Below the pieces are notes generated by a model that saw only the letters and a list, made by a program, of their open reading frames with translations, was not told the origin of the DNA and did no database searches. The translations under genes were made by a program, and so were the position numbers. Shown piece after piece: positions 15,216 through 23,480 of a stretch of 64,000 bases of DNA; within the stretch, counting starts at the first letter, position 1, and the number at the start of each line of letters is the position of its first letter. Source of the stretch: Hymenobacter pini (GTDB lineage: Bacteria; Bacteroidota; Bacteroidia; Cytophagales; Hymenobacteraceae); NCBI RefSeq assembly GCF_020421205.1, contig NZ_JAIZZH010000002.1, positions 682,001 to 746,000 of the forward strand, read 5' to 3'.

Positions 15216-17489
15216 TTACAGCTTCACCGTGGCGGTTTGGTGGATGGTGCGGGAGGAGCTACCGGCTTGCAGGGTGAAGGTGCCGGGCTCCAGCACCCAC
15301 TGCTTCCGGGCTTCATCGTAGAAGCGGAAGGCATCGGGGCCGAGGGTGAGGGTGACGGTTTTCGACTCGCCGGGCTTCAGGAATACTTTCTCGAAGGCTT
15401 TCAGCTCCTTTTCGGGGCGCTTCACGCTGGCCTGGTCGTCGTGCACGTAGAGCTGCACTACTTCGGCGCCGGCTACTTTACCGGTGTTGCGCACCGTGAG
15501 CGTGGCCGTGGCTCCCTGGCCCGAGGGCTTTACGGTGAGCTTGCCGTACTCGAAAGTGGTGTAGCTCAGGCCGTGGCCGAAAGCGTACTGGGGCGTTACG
15601 TTATAGGTATCGAAGTAGCGGTAGCCCACAAACACGTCCTCTTTATAGGTTTGCTTCAGCTCGTTGCCGGGGGTGCTGGGGTATTCACCCAGCTTGTGGG
15701 CCGGGGAGTCTTCGAGCTTCACGGGCCAGGTCATAGGCAGCTTGCCGGAGGGGTTCACATCCCCGAACAGCACGTGGGCAATGGCGTTGCCGCCTTCCAT
15801 TCCGGGGTACCAGGCCTCCACAATGCCCTTCACCTGCCCCTGCCACGCCGATACGTCCATCATGCCACCGCCCAGCAGCACTACCACGGTGTTGGGGTTG
15901 GCAGCTACTACGGCCTTAATCAGCTCATCCTGCCCGAAGGGCATTTTCATGTCGGGCTTGTCGAAGCCCTCGGCGTCGTAGGCGTTGTCGCCCCACTTGC
16001 TGTAGTCGTAGCCATGGGTGGAGCCGCCCACCACAATGGCCACGTCGGCAGCCTTGGCGGCGGCCACGGCCTGGGCAATCAGCTGAGGGTCGGCCTGCTG
16101 GCCCCGGGCAATTTTGTAGCCTTGGGCATACGTAACGGTAGCCCCGGAGCCCAGGGCTTTCTGCAGACCCTGCAGAGGCGTTACCTCATACTTGGCTTTC
16201 ACCTGGGAGCTGCCGCCGCCCATGGCGTTTTCGCGGGTAGCGTTTTCGCCGATGACGGCGAAGGTTTTGGTGGTCTTCTTGAGGGGCAGAAAGTTGTTGT
16301 CGTTTTTGAGCAGCACGATGCCTTCCTCGGCCACTTTCAGGGCCGTGGCATAGTGCTCGGGGGTGTTGTAGGCACCGGGTTTGCGCTTGGCTCCGTCCAG
16401 CATGCTGATTTTGTACATCACGCGCAGGATGCGGCGCACTTTATCGTCCACCAGCGGCTCCAGGCTCTTGTCCTTCTTCACCGCCTCCAGGGCGGCATCA
16501 GCCAGGAAAAACCGGTCGTAGAGGCTGCGGGTGGCTTGCGCGCCGGTGGCGGTCTGGTCCACGTTGCCGTACATCAACGAGAGGTCAGTGCCCATTTCCA
16601 GGTCGGTACCGTTGCGCAGGGCCTTTTGGGTGTCGTGCACCGAGCCCCAGTCGCTAATTACCAGGCCTTTAAAGCCCCACTCTCCCTTCAGAATGTCGTT
16701 CATCAGGTATGCGTTTTCGGTGGCGTAGGTGCCCCGAAACTTGTTGTAGGAGCCCATGAGCGTGTACACGCCGGCCTCTTGCACGGCAGCCTTAAAGCCC
16801 GGCAGGTAAATCTCACGCAGGGCCCGCTCGCTCATTTCCACGTCGATGTCGTTGCGGTGGGCCTCCTGGTTGTTGGCCGCGTAGTGCTTCACGCAGGCCG
16901 ATACGCCCTGGTCCTGTACGCCCTTGATGTAGCCCACTACCATTTTGGTGATGAGGTAAGGGTCTTCGCTCAGGTACTCGAAGTTGCGGCCATTGAGGGG
17001 CGTGCGGATGATGTTGATACCGGGGCCGAGGATGATGTCTTTGCCCCGGGCGGCGGCCTCACTGCCCATTACGGTGCCGAAAGCATAGCCCAACGCGGGA
17101 TTCCAGGTGGAGGCCAGGGCGTTGCCTACGGGCAGGTAAGTGCCGGCGTCGTTGGCGTTTTTCACGCCTTTCCAGTCCCGGCCCTGCTCGGGGCGCACCC
17201 CGTGGGGGCCGTCGGAGGTCATGATTTCCGGGATATTCAGCCGCTTGATGCCCCCGGCCGCGAAGGCGGAGTTGGCGTGCAGCATGGCAATCTTTTCTTC
17301 CAGCGTCAGCTTTTTCAGCAGGGCCTCAATCTTGGCTTCGTTGCCCAGCAGCTCCTGCTGGCGGTTGGCTGAGGCAGCCGGCTTTTTGCTGACGGATGAA
17401 GATGCAGTTTGCGCAGTTGATACGAGCGGAGCCGCGCAGAACAAAGCTGCCGCCAGCAAAGACGCACGGTGGGATGGGAAACGAAACAT
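15216..17489 (-). CDS. bglX: Glycoside hydrolase family 3 beta-glucosidase, secreted
   Basis: A protein of 757 aa, the usual length for BglX-type enzymes. A signal peptide ends near residue 26 (LVSTAQ). The N-terminal TIM barrel has the nucleophile region GFKGLVISDWGSVH. The (alpha/beta)6 sandwich follows (GIVLLKNDNNFLPLKK, VVVLLGGGMMDVSAW), then a C-terminal fibronectin III-like domain (TATLTVRNTGKVAGAEVVQLYV). It releases terminal beta-linked sugars, probably in the periplasm. TACATTTG at 17542-17549 is a good promoter -7 element. It is a single gene with its own terminator. Confidence 0.94.
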   Translation of the reverse strand: MFRFPSHRASLLAAALFCAAPLVSTAQTASSSVSKKPAASANRQQELLGNEAKIEALLKKLTLEEKIAMLHANSAFAAGGIKRLNIPEIMTSDGPHGVRPEQGRDWKGVKNANDAGTYLPVGNALASTWNPALGYAFGTVMGSEAAARGKDIILGPGINIIRTPLNGRNFEYLSEDPYLITKMVVGYIKGVQDQGVSACVKHYAANNQEAHRNDIDVEMSERALREIYLPGFKAAVQEAGVYTLMGSYNKFRGTYATENAYLMNDILKGEWGFKGLVISDWGSVHDTQKALRNGTDLEMGTDLSLMYGNVDQTATGAQATRSLYDRFFLADAALEAVKKDKSLEPLVDDKVRRILRVMYKISMLDGAKRKPGAYNTPEHYATALKVAEEGIVLLKNDNNFLPLKKTTKTFAVIGENATRENAMGGGSSQVKAKYEVTPLQGLQKALGSGATVTYAQGYKIARGQQADPQLIAQAVAAAKAADVAIVVGGSTHGYDYSKWGDNAYDAEGFDKPDMKMPFGQDELIKAVVAANPNTVVVLLGGGMMDVSAWQGQVKGIVEAWYPGMEGGNAIAHVLFGDVNPSGKLPMTWPVKLEDSPAHKLGEYPSTPGNELKQTYKEDVFVGYRYFDTYNVTPQYAFGHGLSYTTFEYGKLTVKPSGQGATATLTVRNTGKVAGAEVVQLYVHDDQASVKRPEKELKAFEKVFLKPGESKTVTLTLGPDAFRFYDEARKQWVLEPGTFTLQAGSSSRTIHQTATVKL

Positions 17490-17541
17490 GGACTGTTAGA
17501 TGGGGAATGAAGACGGGCAAATCTGCAGCCCGGCGGGTAAC

Positions 17542-17549
17542 CAAATGTA
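17542..17549 (-). promoter_or_regulatory. -7 promoter element TACATTTG for the GH3 gene
   Basis: The minus strand reads TACATTTG, an exact TAnnTTTG match, 52 bases upstream of the GH3 start codon. Confidence 0.5.
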
Positions 17550-17712
17550 AAGCCCAAATTCCCCTAAATCCAGCCAAAAAAAGGCTTTTCACTTACCTCA
17601 CCACCCGCGTTAATCAGCAGCAATACGCTTACATCACACGCAACCGCGCCCCGCTTAGTGGCAGACTTATCCCAACTCGCACGTAGCACGCGGATAAAAA
17701 ACAATCCTTTTT

Positions 17713-18813
17713 TTACCGGTACTGCCGGCCTTTCCACTCGAACCGTAGGGGTAGTAGCCGGAATACCACCAGGCTGCCGGTCAGGGCTAGTGTGTAGAGT
17801 TCGAACAGGAGGAGCAGCTCAAGTGGCGGCCGACGACCCACCCGCCGGAAGCACTTGGCCGCCAGCCAGCCCTGCAGGCCTATCTTCGCTGCCCATACTC
17901 CTGCTGCCCAATGCCAGCCCGCCACCACCGCCAACACGGCCAGCAACGGGTAAAACGAGCCGTATAGGGCCAGGCAGGCCTGCAGCCAGCCGGGCAGTTG
18001 CTCTACCCCACGCAGCCACCGCCGCCGCTGGTGCAACAGGCCGCGCCAAGTGTACATGGGCAACGACTCGGCCAGTACTTCGGGTTGGAACAGGTTGCGG
18101 TAGCCGTAGCCCTGGCGCAGAATGGCCTTGAACAACTCGAAATCTTCGGTGACGGAAAACGGCAGCGCCTCGTAGCCGCCGGTAGACTCGTAGGCAGCAC
18201 GGGTAACCAGCATATTGTTGCCCATGGCCGTTACGGGCCGGCCCAAATCGGTAACTACCTGCACCAACCCCAACGAAATCAGCCAGTCGAGGCCTTGCAG
18301 ACGGTGGAACAGCCGGGGCCCGGTTACCAGCGTGAGGCCCGTAACGCTGCCGATGCCGGGCCCGGTGTGGGCCAGCAGCCCAGTTAGCCAGGTAGGTGGC
18401 ACGGCAATATCCGCGTCGGTGATACAGAAGTACTCCGTGGTGGCGGCCCGGGCTAGATGGGCCAGCACGTTGGCTTTGCCCCGGGCCGTGCCCAGGGTTC
18501 CGGTGATGGGTAGAATCCGGAACGAGCCGGCGTACCCCAGCATAGCAGCCTCAGCTACACGGGCAGTAGCATCAGTAGAACCATCATTACCGAGCAGCAC
18601 TTCTACCAGCGTGGGCGGGTACTGCAGTTCCCGGATGGCTTGCAGGCAGCGGCCGATGGCGGCTTCCTCGTTGCGGGCGGCAATGAGGATGCTCACGCGG
18701 GGCAGCGGCTGCGGGGGTGGTGGCGTAGTGGGTTTATCGCGCCCAAATAACACCGTAGCTGTGAGCAGCAGACCAAACCAGCCCAGAAAATACAGCGTGA
18801 GGAAAACCAGCAT
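17713..18813 (-). CDS. Glycosyltransferase family 2, membrane-bound
   Basis: A protein of 366 aa. An N-terminal helix (about 3-23) is followed by a GT-A domain with VSILIAARNEEAAIG, LGNDGSTDAT, the metal-binding ITDADIAVP and the acceptor-side motif HQRRRWLRG, i.e. the Q..RW type of processive synthases. Two or three C-terminal helices follow. It ends RFEWKGRQYR, very like the end of the GT2 at 28523, so the two are paralogues. It is the last gene of the exopolysaccharide set and only four bases from the deacetylase gene. The sugar is unknown. Confidence 0.88.
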   Translation of the reverse strand: MLVFLTLYFLGWFGLLLTATVLFGRDKPTTPPPPQPLPRVSILIAARNEEAAIGRCLQAIRELQYPPTLVEVLLGNDGSTDATARVAEAAMLGYAGSFRILPITGTLGTARGKANVLAHLARAATTEYFCITDADIAVPPTWLTGLLAHTGPGIGSVTGLTLVTGPRLFHRLQGLDWLISLGLVQVVTDLGRPVTAMGNNMLVTRAAYESTGGYEALPFSVTEDFELFKAILRQGYGYRNLFQPEVLAESLPMYTWRGLLHQRRRWLRGVEQLPGWLQACLALYGSFYPLLAVLAVVAGWHWAAGVWAAKIGLQGWLAAKCFRRVGRRPPLELLLLFELYTLALTGSLVVFRLLPLRFEWKGRQYR

Positions 18814-18817
18814 TCGG

Positions 18818-19444
18818 CTACAGTTTATCGAAGCGGTAGCCGAGGGCGGCGAAGTGTGCCAAGTAACGGGGCAGCACGTAGCGCAGGTTGCGGCGGGCCT
18901 TCAGGCTGTCGTGAAATACCACGATGGAGCCGGGCCGGGTGAGGAGAATGGCAGTAGCTAGGCACTGCTCCGGCGCAAAATTTGGGTCGTAGTCGCAAGT
19001 AAGTACGTCCCACATCACTACCTGATGGGTTTGGTGCAGTTGCCGGGCCAGGCCGGGGGTGATGCGGCCGTAGGGGGGGCGGAGCAGCGGCCGGGTCTCG
19101 GGCTGCACGTCTGCCAGCACCAGGCGGCACTGCTCCACGTCGGCCAGGTACTCGGGCCGGGAGTGACTCCAGCCACTGATATGATGATATGTGTGGTTGG
19201 CCAGCCGGTGCCCACCCGCCAGCACCTGCCGGGCTACCGCCGGGTGGCGGCGCACGTTTTCGCCCACGCAGAAAAACGTGGCCTGGGCCCCAAACTGCGC
19301 CAATTGTTCCAGCACAAACGGCGTTTCCTCCGGAATCGGGCCGTCATCAAAGGTCAGGTAGATGACCCGCTCCGTGGCCGGCATCGTCCAGAGGCACTCC
19401 GGAAACAGCCGTTGCACCAGGCCAGGCATTCGGTGTAAGTGCAT
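18818..19444 (-). CDS. Polysaccharide deacetylase (NodB homology domain)
   Basis: A protein of 208 aa, essentially one NodB domain. Motif 1 is YLTFDDGPIPE (catalytic and metal Asp), motif 2 is HTYHH with its two metal histidines in NHTYHHISGWSH, motif 3 is RPPYGR, and WDVLTCDYDPN and IVVFHDS follow (motifs 4 and 5). There is no signal peptide, so it may act on cytosolic or lipid-linked sugar. Removal of N- or O-acetyl groups from the polymer made by the neighbouring transferases is the likely role, by context. Confidence 0.9.
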   Translation of the reverse strand: MHLHRMPGLVQRLFPECLWTMPATERVIYLTFDDGPIPEETPFVLEQLAQFGAQATFFCVGENVRRHPAVARQVLAGGHRLANHTYHHISGWSHSRPEYLADVEQCRLVLADVQPETRPLLRPPYGRITPGLARQLHQTHQVVMWDVLTCDYDPNFAPEQCLATAILLTRPGSIVVFHDSLKARRNLRYVLPRYLAHFAALGYRFDKL

Positions 19445-19454
19445 CTTCGCTTTT

Positions 19455-19550
19455 CGGTGTTCGTTTGCTGTTTTCTGGTGTTCGTTTTGGTTGTCGATTG
19501 GTTGTTATCAGTTGCGAGTGGTCTTTTCCCAATAACTGATAACTAAAGAC
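19455..19550. repeat. Heptamer tandem tract with inverted arms between GT4 and deacetylase genes
   Basis: The sequence divides into 7-base units TGTTCGT, TTGCTGT, TTTCTGG, TGTTCGT, TTTGGTT, GTCGATT, GGTTGTT, ATCAGTT and so on, then the complement-like CCCAATA, ACTGATA, ACTAAAG, ACTACCT. TTATCAGTT pairs with AACTGATAA. This is the same design as the tracts at 3651, 7000, 8265 and 14963. Confidence 0.65.
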
Positions 19551-20677
19551 TACCTCCTCACGGCCCGCTCCACTTCGGCCCAAAGATGCCGGGCACTTTC
19601 GTCCCAACTGAAGCGCTGCAGGTTGCGCTGCCCCAGTTCCACCAACTGCTGCCGATACTCTTCGGATTCCCACACGCGCTGCAGGCCCGCTGCAATGGAA
19701 TCCGGCGAAAATGGGTCGACGAGGCAGGCGGCGCCGGCCACTTCGGGCAGGGAGCTGCAGTTAGAGGTAACAACCGGCGAGTGACAGGCCTGGGCTTCGA
19801 TGATGGGAATGCCGAAGCCCTCGAAATACGGCACGTAGCAGGTGGCCAGGGCGGCAGCGTACAACTCTACCAGCTCCGCGTCGGTTACACGGCCGGTCAG
19901 GTGCACGTCGTGGCGGTGCTGAAGCTGCTGGTATACTTCGAAAATGGGGCCGGCTTTCCAGGCCGTGCGGCCCACCACCAGCAGCTTGACGGGGGCACCG
20001 GTGGCGGTTTTGAACGCATCAAACGCCCGCAGCAGGTTCACCAGGTTTTTGCGGGGCTGCAAGGCTCCCACAAACAGAAAGTAATCCTTTCCGGCTGCAA
20101 ACCGCTCCCGGGTGGCCTGCTGCACGGCGGGTGCCTGGGGCTGAAAATGCGCATCAGCGGCATTGTATACCACGCTGATTTTGTCGGCCGGCACCCCATA
20201 CGTCTGCACGATGTCTTGGCGGGTAGCTTCTGATACCGCCACCAGCCGCTCGGAGGCCTGTGCAAAGCGGGGCGTGAAATATTGGTAGTAGCGTCGCACC
20301 AGCCGGTCTACATCCTGCGGAAAGTGCTCGAATGCCAAGTCGTGCAGCACCGTTACGCGCGGCACGCGGGTACGCAGTGTAGTATAGCCGTCGGTGCTCA
20401 GGAATACGGCCGGGCGGTGGCGGCGCAGCCAGCGGGCCACGGCTCCTTCAAACCAGGCCACCCACAACAATGGGTGCCGGGCCGGGGGGCGGAGCACGTG
20501 CGGCACCACGTTGGGGCCAAACAGGTACCGCTCATCAAACGGCCGGTCGAAAAGAAAATGAAACGTGTGCTCGGGATGCTGCTGCACCATGCGCCGGAGC
20601 GTTTCGAACGTGAACCGCCCAATACCCTCCAGCTGGTTGCCGGGCAACAGAAAGCGGACGTTGACGGCTATATCCAT
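19550..20677 (-). CDS. Glycosyltransferase family 4 (GT-B)
   Basis: About 375 aa from the ATG at 20675-20677 (MDIAVNVRFLLPGNQLEGIG); an upstream ATG would add ten unlike residues. It has the GT-B layout: an N-terminal acceptor domain, then the nucleotide-sugar domain with FLFVGALQPRKNLVNLLRAF, KLLVVGRTAWK and the E-x7-E region YFEGFGIPIIEAQACHSPVV. It is most like WbpZ/mannosyltransferase-type enzymes of O-antigen and capsule clusters. It is cytosolic or peripheral. It lies between the flippase and deacetylase genes on the same strand. Confidence 0.9.
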   Translation of the reverse strand: MDIAVNVRFLLPGNQLEGIGRFTFETLRRMVQQHPEHTFHFLFDRPFDERYLFGPNVVPHVLRPPARHPLLWVAWFEGAVARWLRRHRPAVFLSTDGYTTLRTRVPRVTVLHDLAFEHFPQDVDRLVRRYYQYFTPRFAQASERLVAVSEATRQDIVQTYGVPADKISVVYNAADAHFQPQAPAVQQATRERFAAGKDYFLFVGALQPRKNLVNLLRAFDAFKTATGAPVKLLVVGRTAWKAGPIFEVYQQLQHRHDVHLTGRVTDAELVELYAAALATCYVPYFEGFGIPIIEAQACHSPVVTSNCSSLPEVAGAACLVDPFSPDSIAAGLQRVWESEEYRQQLVELGQRNLQRFSWDESARHLWAEVERAVRR

Positions 20678-20754
20678 GCGAGGAATGGGGTATAGGGCAA
20701 GGGGCAAAACAGAATTCGCACAGCTTGTAAAAGCCAGTGGGTATACCGTTGGGT

Positions 20755-22239
20755 TTACTCCGTGGCGGTTTCCGGCTTCTTGCGCAGGGCTCGTACTTCA
20801 GAGACCCGCACGATGCCCAGGGCAAATATCAACACCAGCAGCCAGATACCCGCCGCGGCCGTTTCCAGCCACCACGGCAGCCCGGCATAGGTACGCAGTG
20901 CATACCAGCCCCCGCACAGCCCGCCAAACGCCGCAGCCAGCCGGAGCAACGTAGCCCAGGGCGGGCGCACCCCGGTGCGGCGCGGCACCAGCCACACGTA
21001 GCCAACGGACACAAATACGGCGCACAGCAGCGTATTGGCCGCCCCAGCCAAGGCCCCGTAACGCGGCATCAACAGAAAGTTGAGGCCGGTGTTGAGCACA
21101 ATGCTGCCCGTTACCAGCCAGGAAACCGGTTTTTCGTGGTCGGTGCTGGTGAGCAGGGTGCTGTAGATGGCGAAGAAGGCGTGCACCAGTACGTTCAGGA
21201 ACAGCACCTGCAGGCACTGCGTCATGCGCAGCAGCTCGGCGGGGGTGCTGTGCTTGAACTGGAAGAACAGCAGCTCGCCCCTAAACAGCCCGAAGCCGAC
21301 TACCAGCAGCAGCGGCACCGTAACTACCCGCTGCCCAAACCACAACAGCTCCTGCTGCTCGGGGCGGCGGCCCGTGGCGTGGGCGAAGCGGGCGAAGAAT
21401 AGCGGCAGCACCGTCCAGAGGTACATCATCACGGCATCTACCCAGCGGTAGGCGGCGGCGTAGTAGCTGGCTTCTTTGGCCGATACCAGCCGCTCCAGCA
21501 TCAGCATGTCTATCCGCTCATTGAGGCCATACACCAGCGTAATAAAGGCCAGCGGCAGACTTTCCAGCAGCACCTGCCGGGCCTGCTGCCACCGGGGCCG
21601 CAGCGCCACCCGCCCATACAACCGCCGAATCAGGCCAGCCAGCAGCAAAAAAGTAAACAGCACTGCCACCGTGCGCACGCCCACGTACCGGTCTAGGTTC
21701 AGGCCCAGCGGCAGCAGCGCCAGCACTAGGCCCAGCAGCAGCAGCCGCTCCAGCACCGACAGCACCGCATCGGTATTGAAGCGCTGGTGGGCCTGCAGCA
21801 CCCCGCGCAAAAACAGTGTGTATTGGGTGAGCAGCAGCCCGGCCGCCGTGAGGGCCAGCAGTACCAGCCAGTGGCCCCGGTAGCCCAGCACCCAGCCCGC
21901 CCCCACCGTAAGCAGCAGAAAACCCAGGCCCAGCCCGGCCCGCAGGGGCAGCAGCGTGGGAAAGAAATCGGCGAAGAAGCTGGGCGTGGCCGCCAGCCGC
22001 TTAGTGGTCAGCTGCGTGGTGCCTAGGTCGGAAATGCCGGCCACAATGGTAGCCAGGGTAAGCAGGGCCGTGAAAGTGCCAAACTGCTCGTGGCCGATGC
22101 GGTCCTGCACCACGTTTTCCAGCACCACCCAACCGGGTTTCACCAGCAGGTTCAGCAGCACTACAAAGCTGATATTTCCGAGGAAGCGTTTGATAAGCGG
22201 AGTGCGTGAGCGAAAAACAAATTGCCCTGAATCGGACAC
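20755..22239 (-). CDS. Polysaccharide flippase (Wzx/oligosaccharide flippase family)
   Basis: A protein of 494 aa with about 12-14 membrane helices spread evenly, the typical Wzx (MOP superfamily) profile. It begins with a basic region before TM1 (LIKRFLGNISFVVLLNLL), and a charged segment ERIDMLMLERLVSAKEASYYAAAYR in the middle matches the conserved loop of the family. It would flip the lipid-linked repeat unit to the periplasm. It is the first gene of the minus-strand half of the locus. TAGTTTTG at 22271-22278 is a good -7 element. Confidence 0.88.
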   Translation of the reverse strand: MSDSGQFVFRSRTPLIKRFLGNISFVVLLNLLVKPGWVVLENVVQDRIGHEQFGTFTALLTLATIVAGISDLGTTQLTTKRLAATPSFFADFFPTLLPLRAGLGLGFLLLTVGAGWVLGYRGHWLVLLALTAAGLLLTQYTLFLRGVLQAHQRFNTDAVLSVLERLLLLGLVLALLPLGLNLDRYVGVRTVAVLFTFLLLAGLIRRLYGRVALRPRWQQARQVLLESLPLAFITLVYGLNERIDMLMLERLVSAKEASYYAAAYRWVDAVMMYLWTVLPLFFARFAHATGRRPEQQELLWFGQRVVTVPLLLVVGFGLFRGELLFFQFKHSTPAELLRMTQCLQVLFLNVLVHAFFAIYSTLLTSTDHEKPVSWLVTGSIVLNTGLNFLLMPRYGALAGAANTLLCAVFVSVGYVWLVPRRTGVRPPWATLLRLAAAFGGLCGGWYALRTYAGLPWWLETAAAGIWLLVLIFALGIVRVSEVRALRKKPETATE

Positions 22240-22270
22240 TAATCCAATTGGTAACTGCGGCAGGAAGACG

Positions 22271-22278
22271 CAAAACTA
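22271..22278 (-). promoter_or_regulatory. -7 promoter element TAGTTTTG for the flippase operon
   Basis: The minus strand reads TAGTTTTG, an exact TAnnTTTG match, 31 bases upstream of the flippase start. It faces the opposite-strand element at 22337. Confidence 0.5.
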
Positions 22279-22336
22279 CGCAAAACCCGCCGCCTAGCCC
22301 GACAAGAACCGGCACCGGCTGAGGGCCTTTTTCCTC

Positions 22337-22344
22337 TATATTTG
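22337..22344 (+). promoter_or_regulatory. -7 promoter element TATATTTG for the chain-length gene
   Basis: TATATTTG matches the TAnnTTTG consensus and lies 53 bases before the start at 22398. With the element at 22271 it forms a divergent promoter pair for the two halves of the polysaccharide locus. Confidence 0.5.
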
Positions 22345-22397
22345 CCTGCCGCCTACGGCTACCCCTTCACTTTCAGCCGCGCAGCCTTCTATTTCGC

Positions 22398-23480
22398 ATG
22401 TCGGAGTCGTCTTATTCCCTCCTGGGCCTGTGGCCTATCATCAACCGCTGGAAAAAACTTGTAGGCGCAGCCCTACTCATGGCCCTGATAGTGAGTATGG
22501 TGGTGGCCCTGCTGCTGCCCAACGTGTACAAGTCAACGGCTGTTTTCTTCCCTACCAACCCCCAAACCACTGACCCTGACCGCATTGCCACCGAGGGCAG
22601 CAAGCTGGAGCTAGGCGGCCGCACCGAAGACCTGGACCGGGTTATTACCATTGGGGAGTCGCAGCCGGTAGCGGAGCTGATCATCAACCGCTTCAACCTG
22701 CACCAGCACTACAACACGGGCGCGGCCGGCGACGATGCCGCTGATGATGCCGCCCTGCGCAAATTCAGCTCCAACCTGGATATCGTGCACAACGAGCGGG
22801 ACGCCATTGAGCTCACCTTTTTTGATGAGGACAAACAGCTGGCCGCGCAGATAGCCAATGCCTTGGTGCAGGTAATTGACTCGGTAAACCAGCAGCTGAC
22901 CCTGGAAAACCGCCGCAACGTGCTGGGCCTGTACCAGCAGCGGTACCAGTTTCTGAACAAGGAGTTCGAAACCTCCCGTCAGAAGCTCATTCAGGCCCGC
23001 CGCCGCTACGGCATTTACGGGCTGGAGCAACAGTCGCGCTATCTGGCCCGCGAGATTATTGAGGTAGAATCCAAGCTGCGGCAGGCCGAGGGTGAGGGCG
23101 ACGGGGAAAAAGCCGCCGGTTTGCGCCGGGCTCTGCGGGGCCTTACCCAATCCGAAGCCGGCAACGTCATCAACCTAGAAGACTACACCCAGGGCGTAGA
23201 CTCGCTGAACCTATTTACGGCCCGCATGACCGACCTGCAGGCGCGGCTGGTAAAAGCTCGCGGCGACTACGAAACGGCCGACGTGGCACTGAAGGGCAAA
23301 CTTTCCTCGCTATACGTGGTGCAGAAGGCGTACCCGGCCACCAAGAAAAGCAAGCCCATCCGCTGGCTGATTGTGGCCGGTTCCGTATTCCTGACGCTGG
23401 CCCTCTCCATTGTGGTGATTACGCTGCTGGAGCTGTGGCGGCGAACCACCCGCCGGCCAGCCAGTGCACCCGTGCTGTGA
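22398..23480 (+). CDS. Wzz-like polysaccharide chain-length/co-polymerase protein
   Basis: A protein of 360 aa. TM1 is at about 20-42 and TM2 at about 322-345, with a long periplasmic part between them that is mostly helical and coiled-coil (VQVIDSVNQQLTLENRRNVLGLY; KEFETSRQKLIQARRR). This is the Wzz/GumC arrangement. There is no C-terminal tyrosine-kinase domain. It sets polymer length together with a polymerase. Its stop codon overlaps the GTG start of the O-antigen ligase gene (GTGA), so the two are translationally coupled. Confidence 0.87.
   Translation: MSESSYSLLGLWPIINRWKKLVGAALLMALIVSMVVALLLPNVYKSTAVFFPTNPQTTDPDRIATEGSKLELGGRTEDLDRVITIGESQPVAELIINRFNLHQHYNTGAAGDDAADDAALRKFSSNLDIVHNERDAIELTFFDEDKQLAAQIANALVQVIDSVNQQLTLENRRNVLGLYQQRYQFLNKEFETSRQKLIQARRRYGIYGLEQQSRYLAREIIEVESKLRQAEGEGDGEKAAGLRRALRGLTQSEAGNVINLEDYTQGVDSLNLFTARMTDLQARLVKARGDYETADVALKGKLSSLYVVQKAYPATKKSKPIRWLIVAGSVFLTLALSIVVITLLELWRRTTRRPASAPVL

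Noticed and set aside
15012..17372. 786-codon open frame on the plus strand
   Set aside because: It is exactly antisense to the GH3 glucosidase gene; its product is a His/Gly/Val-rich sequence without domains, as expected for a shadow frame in high-GC DNA.
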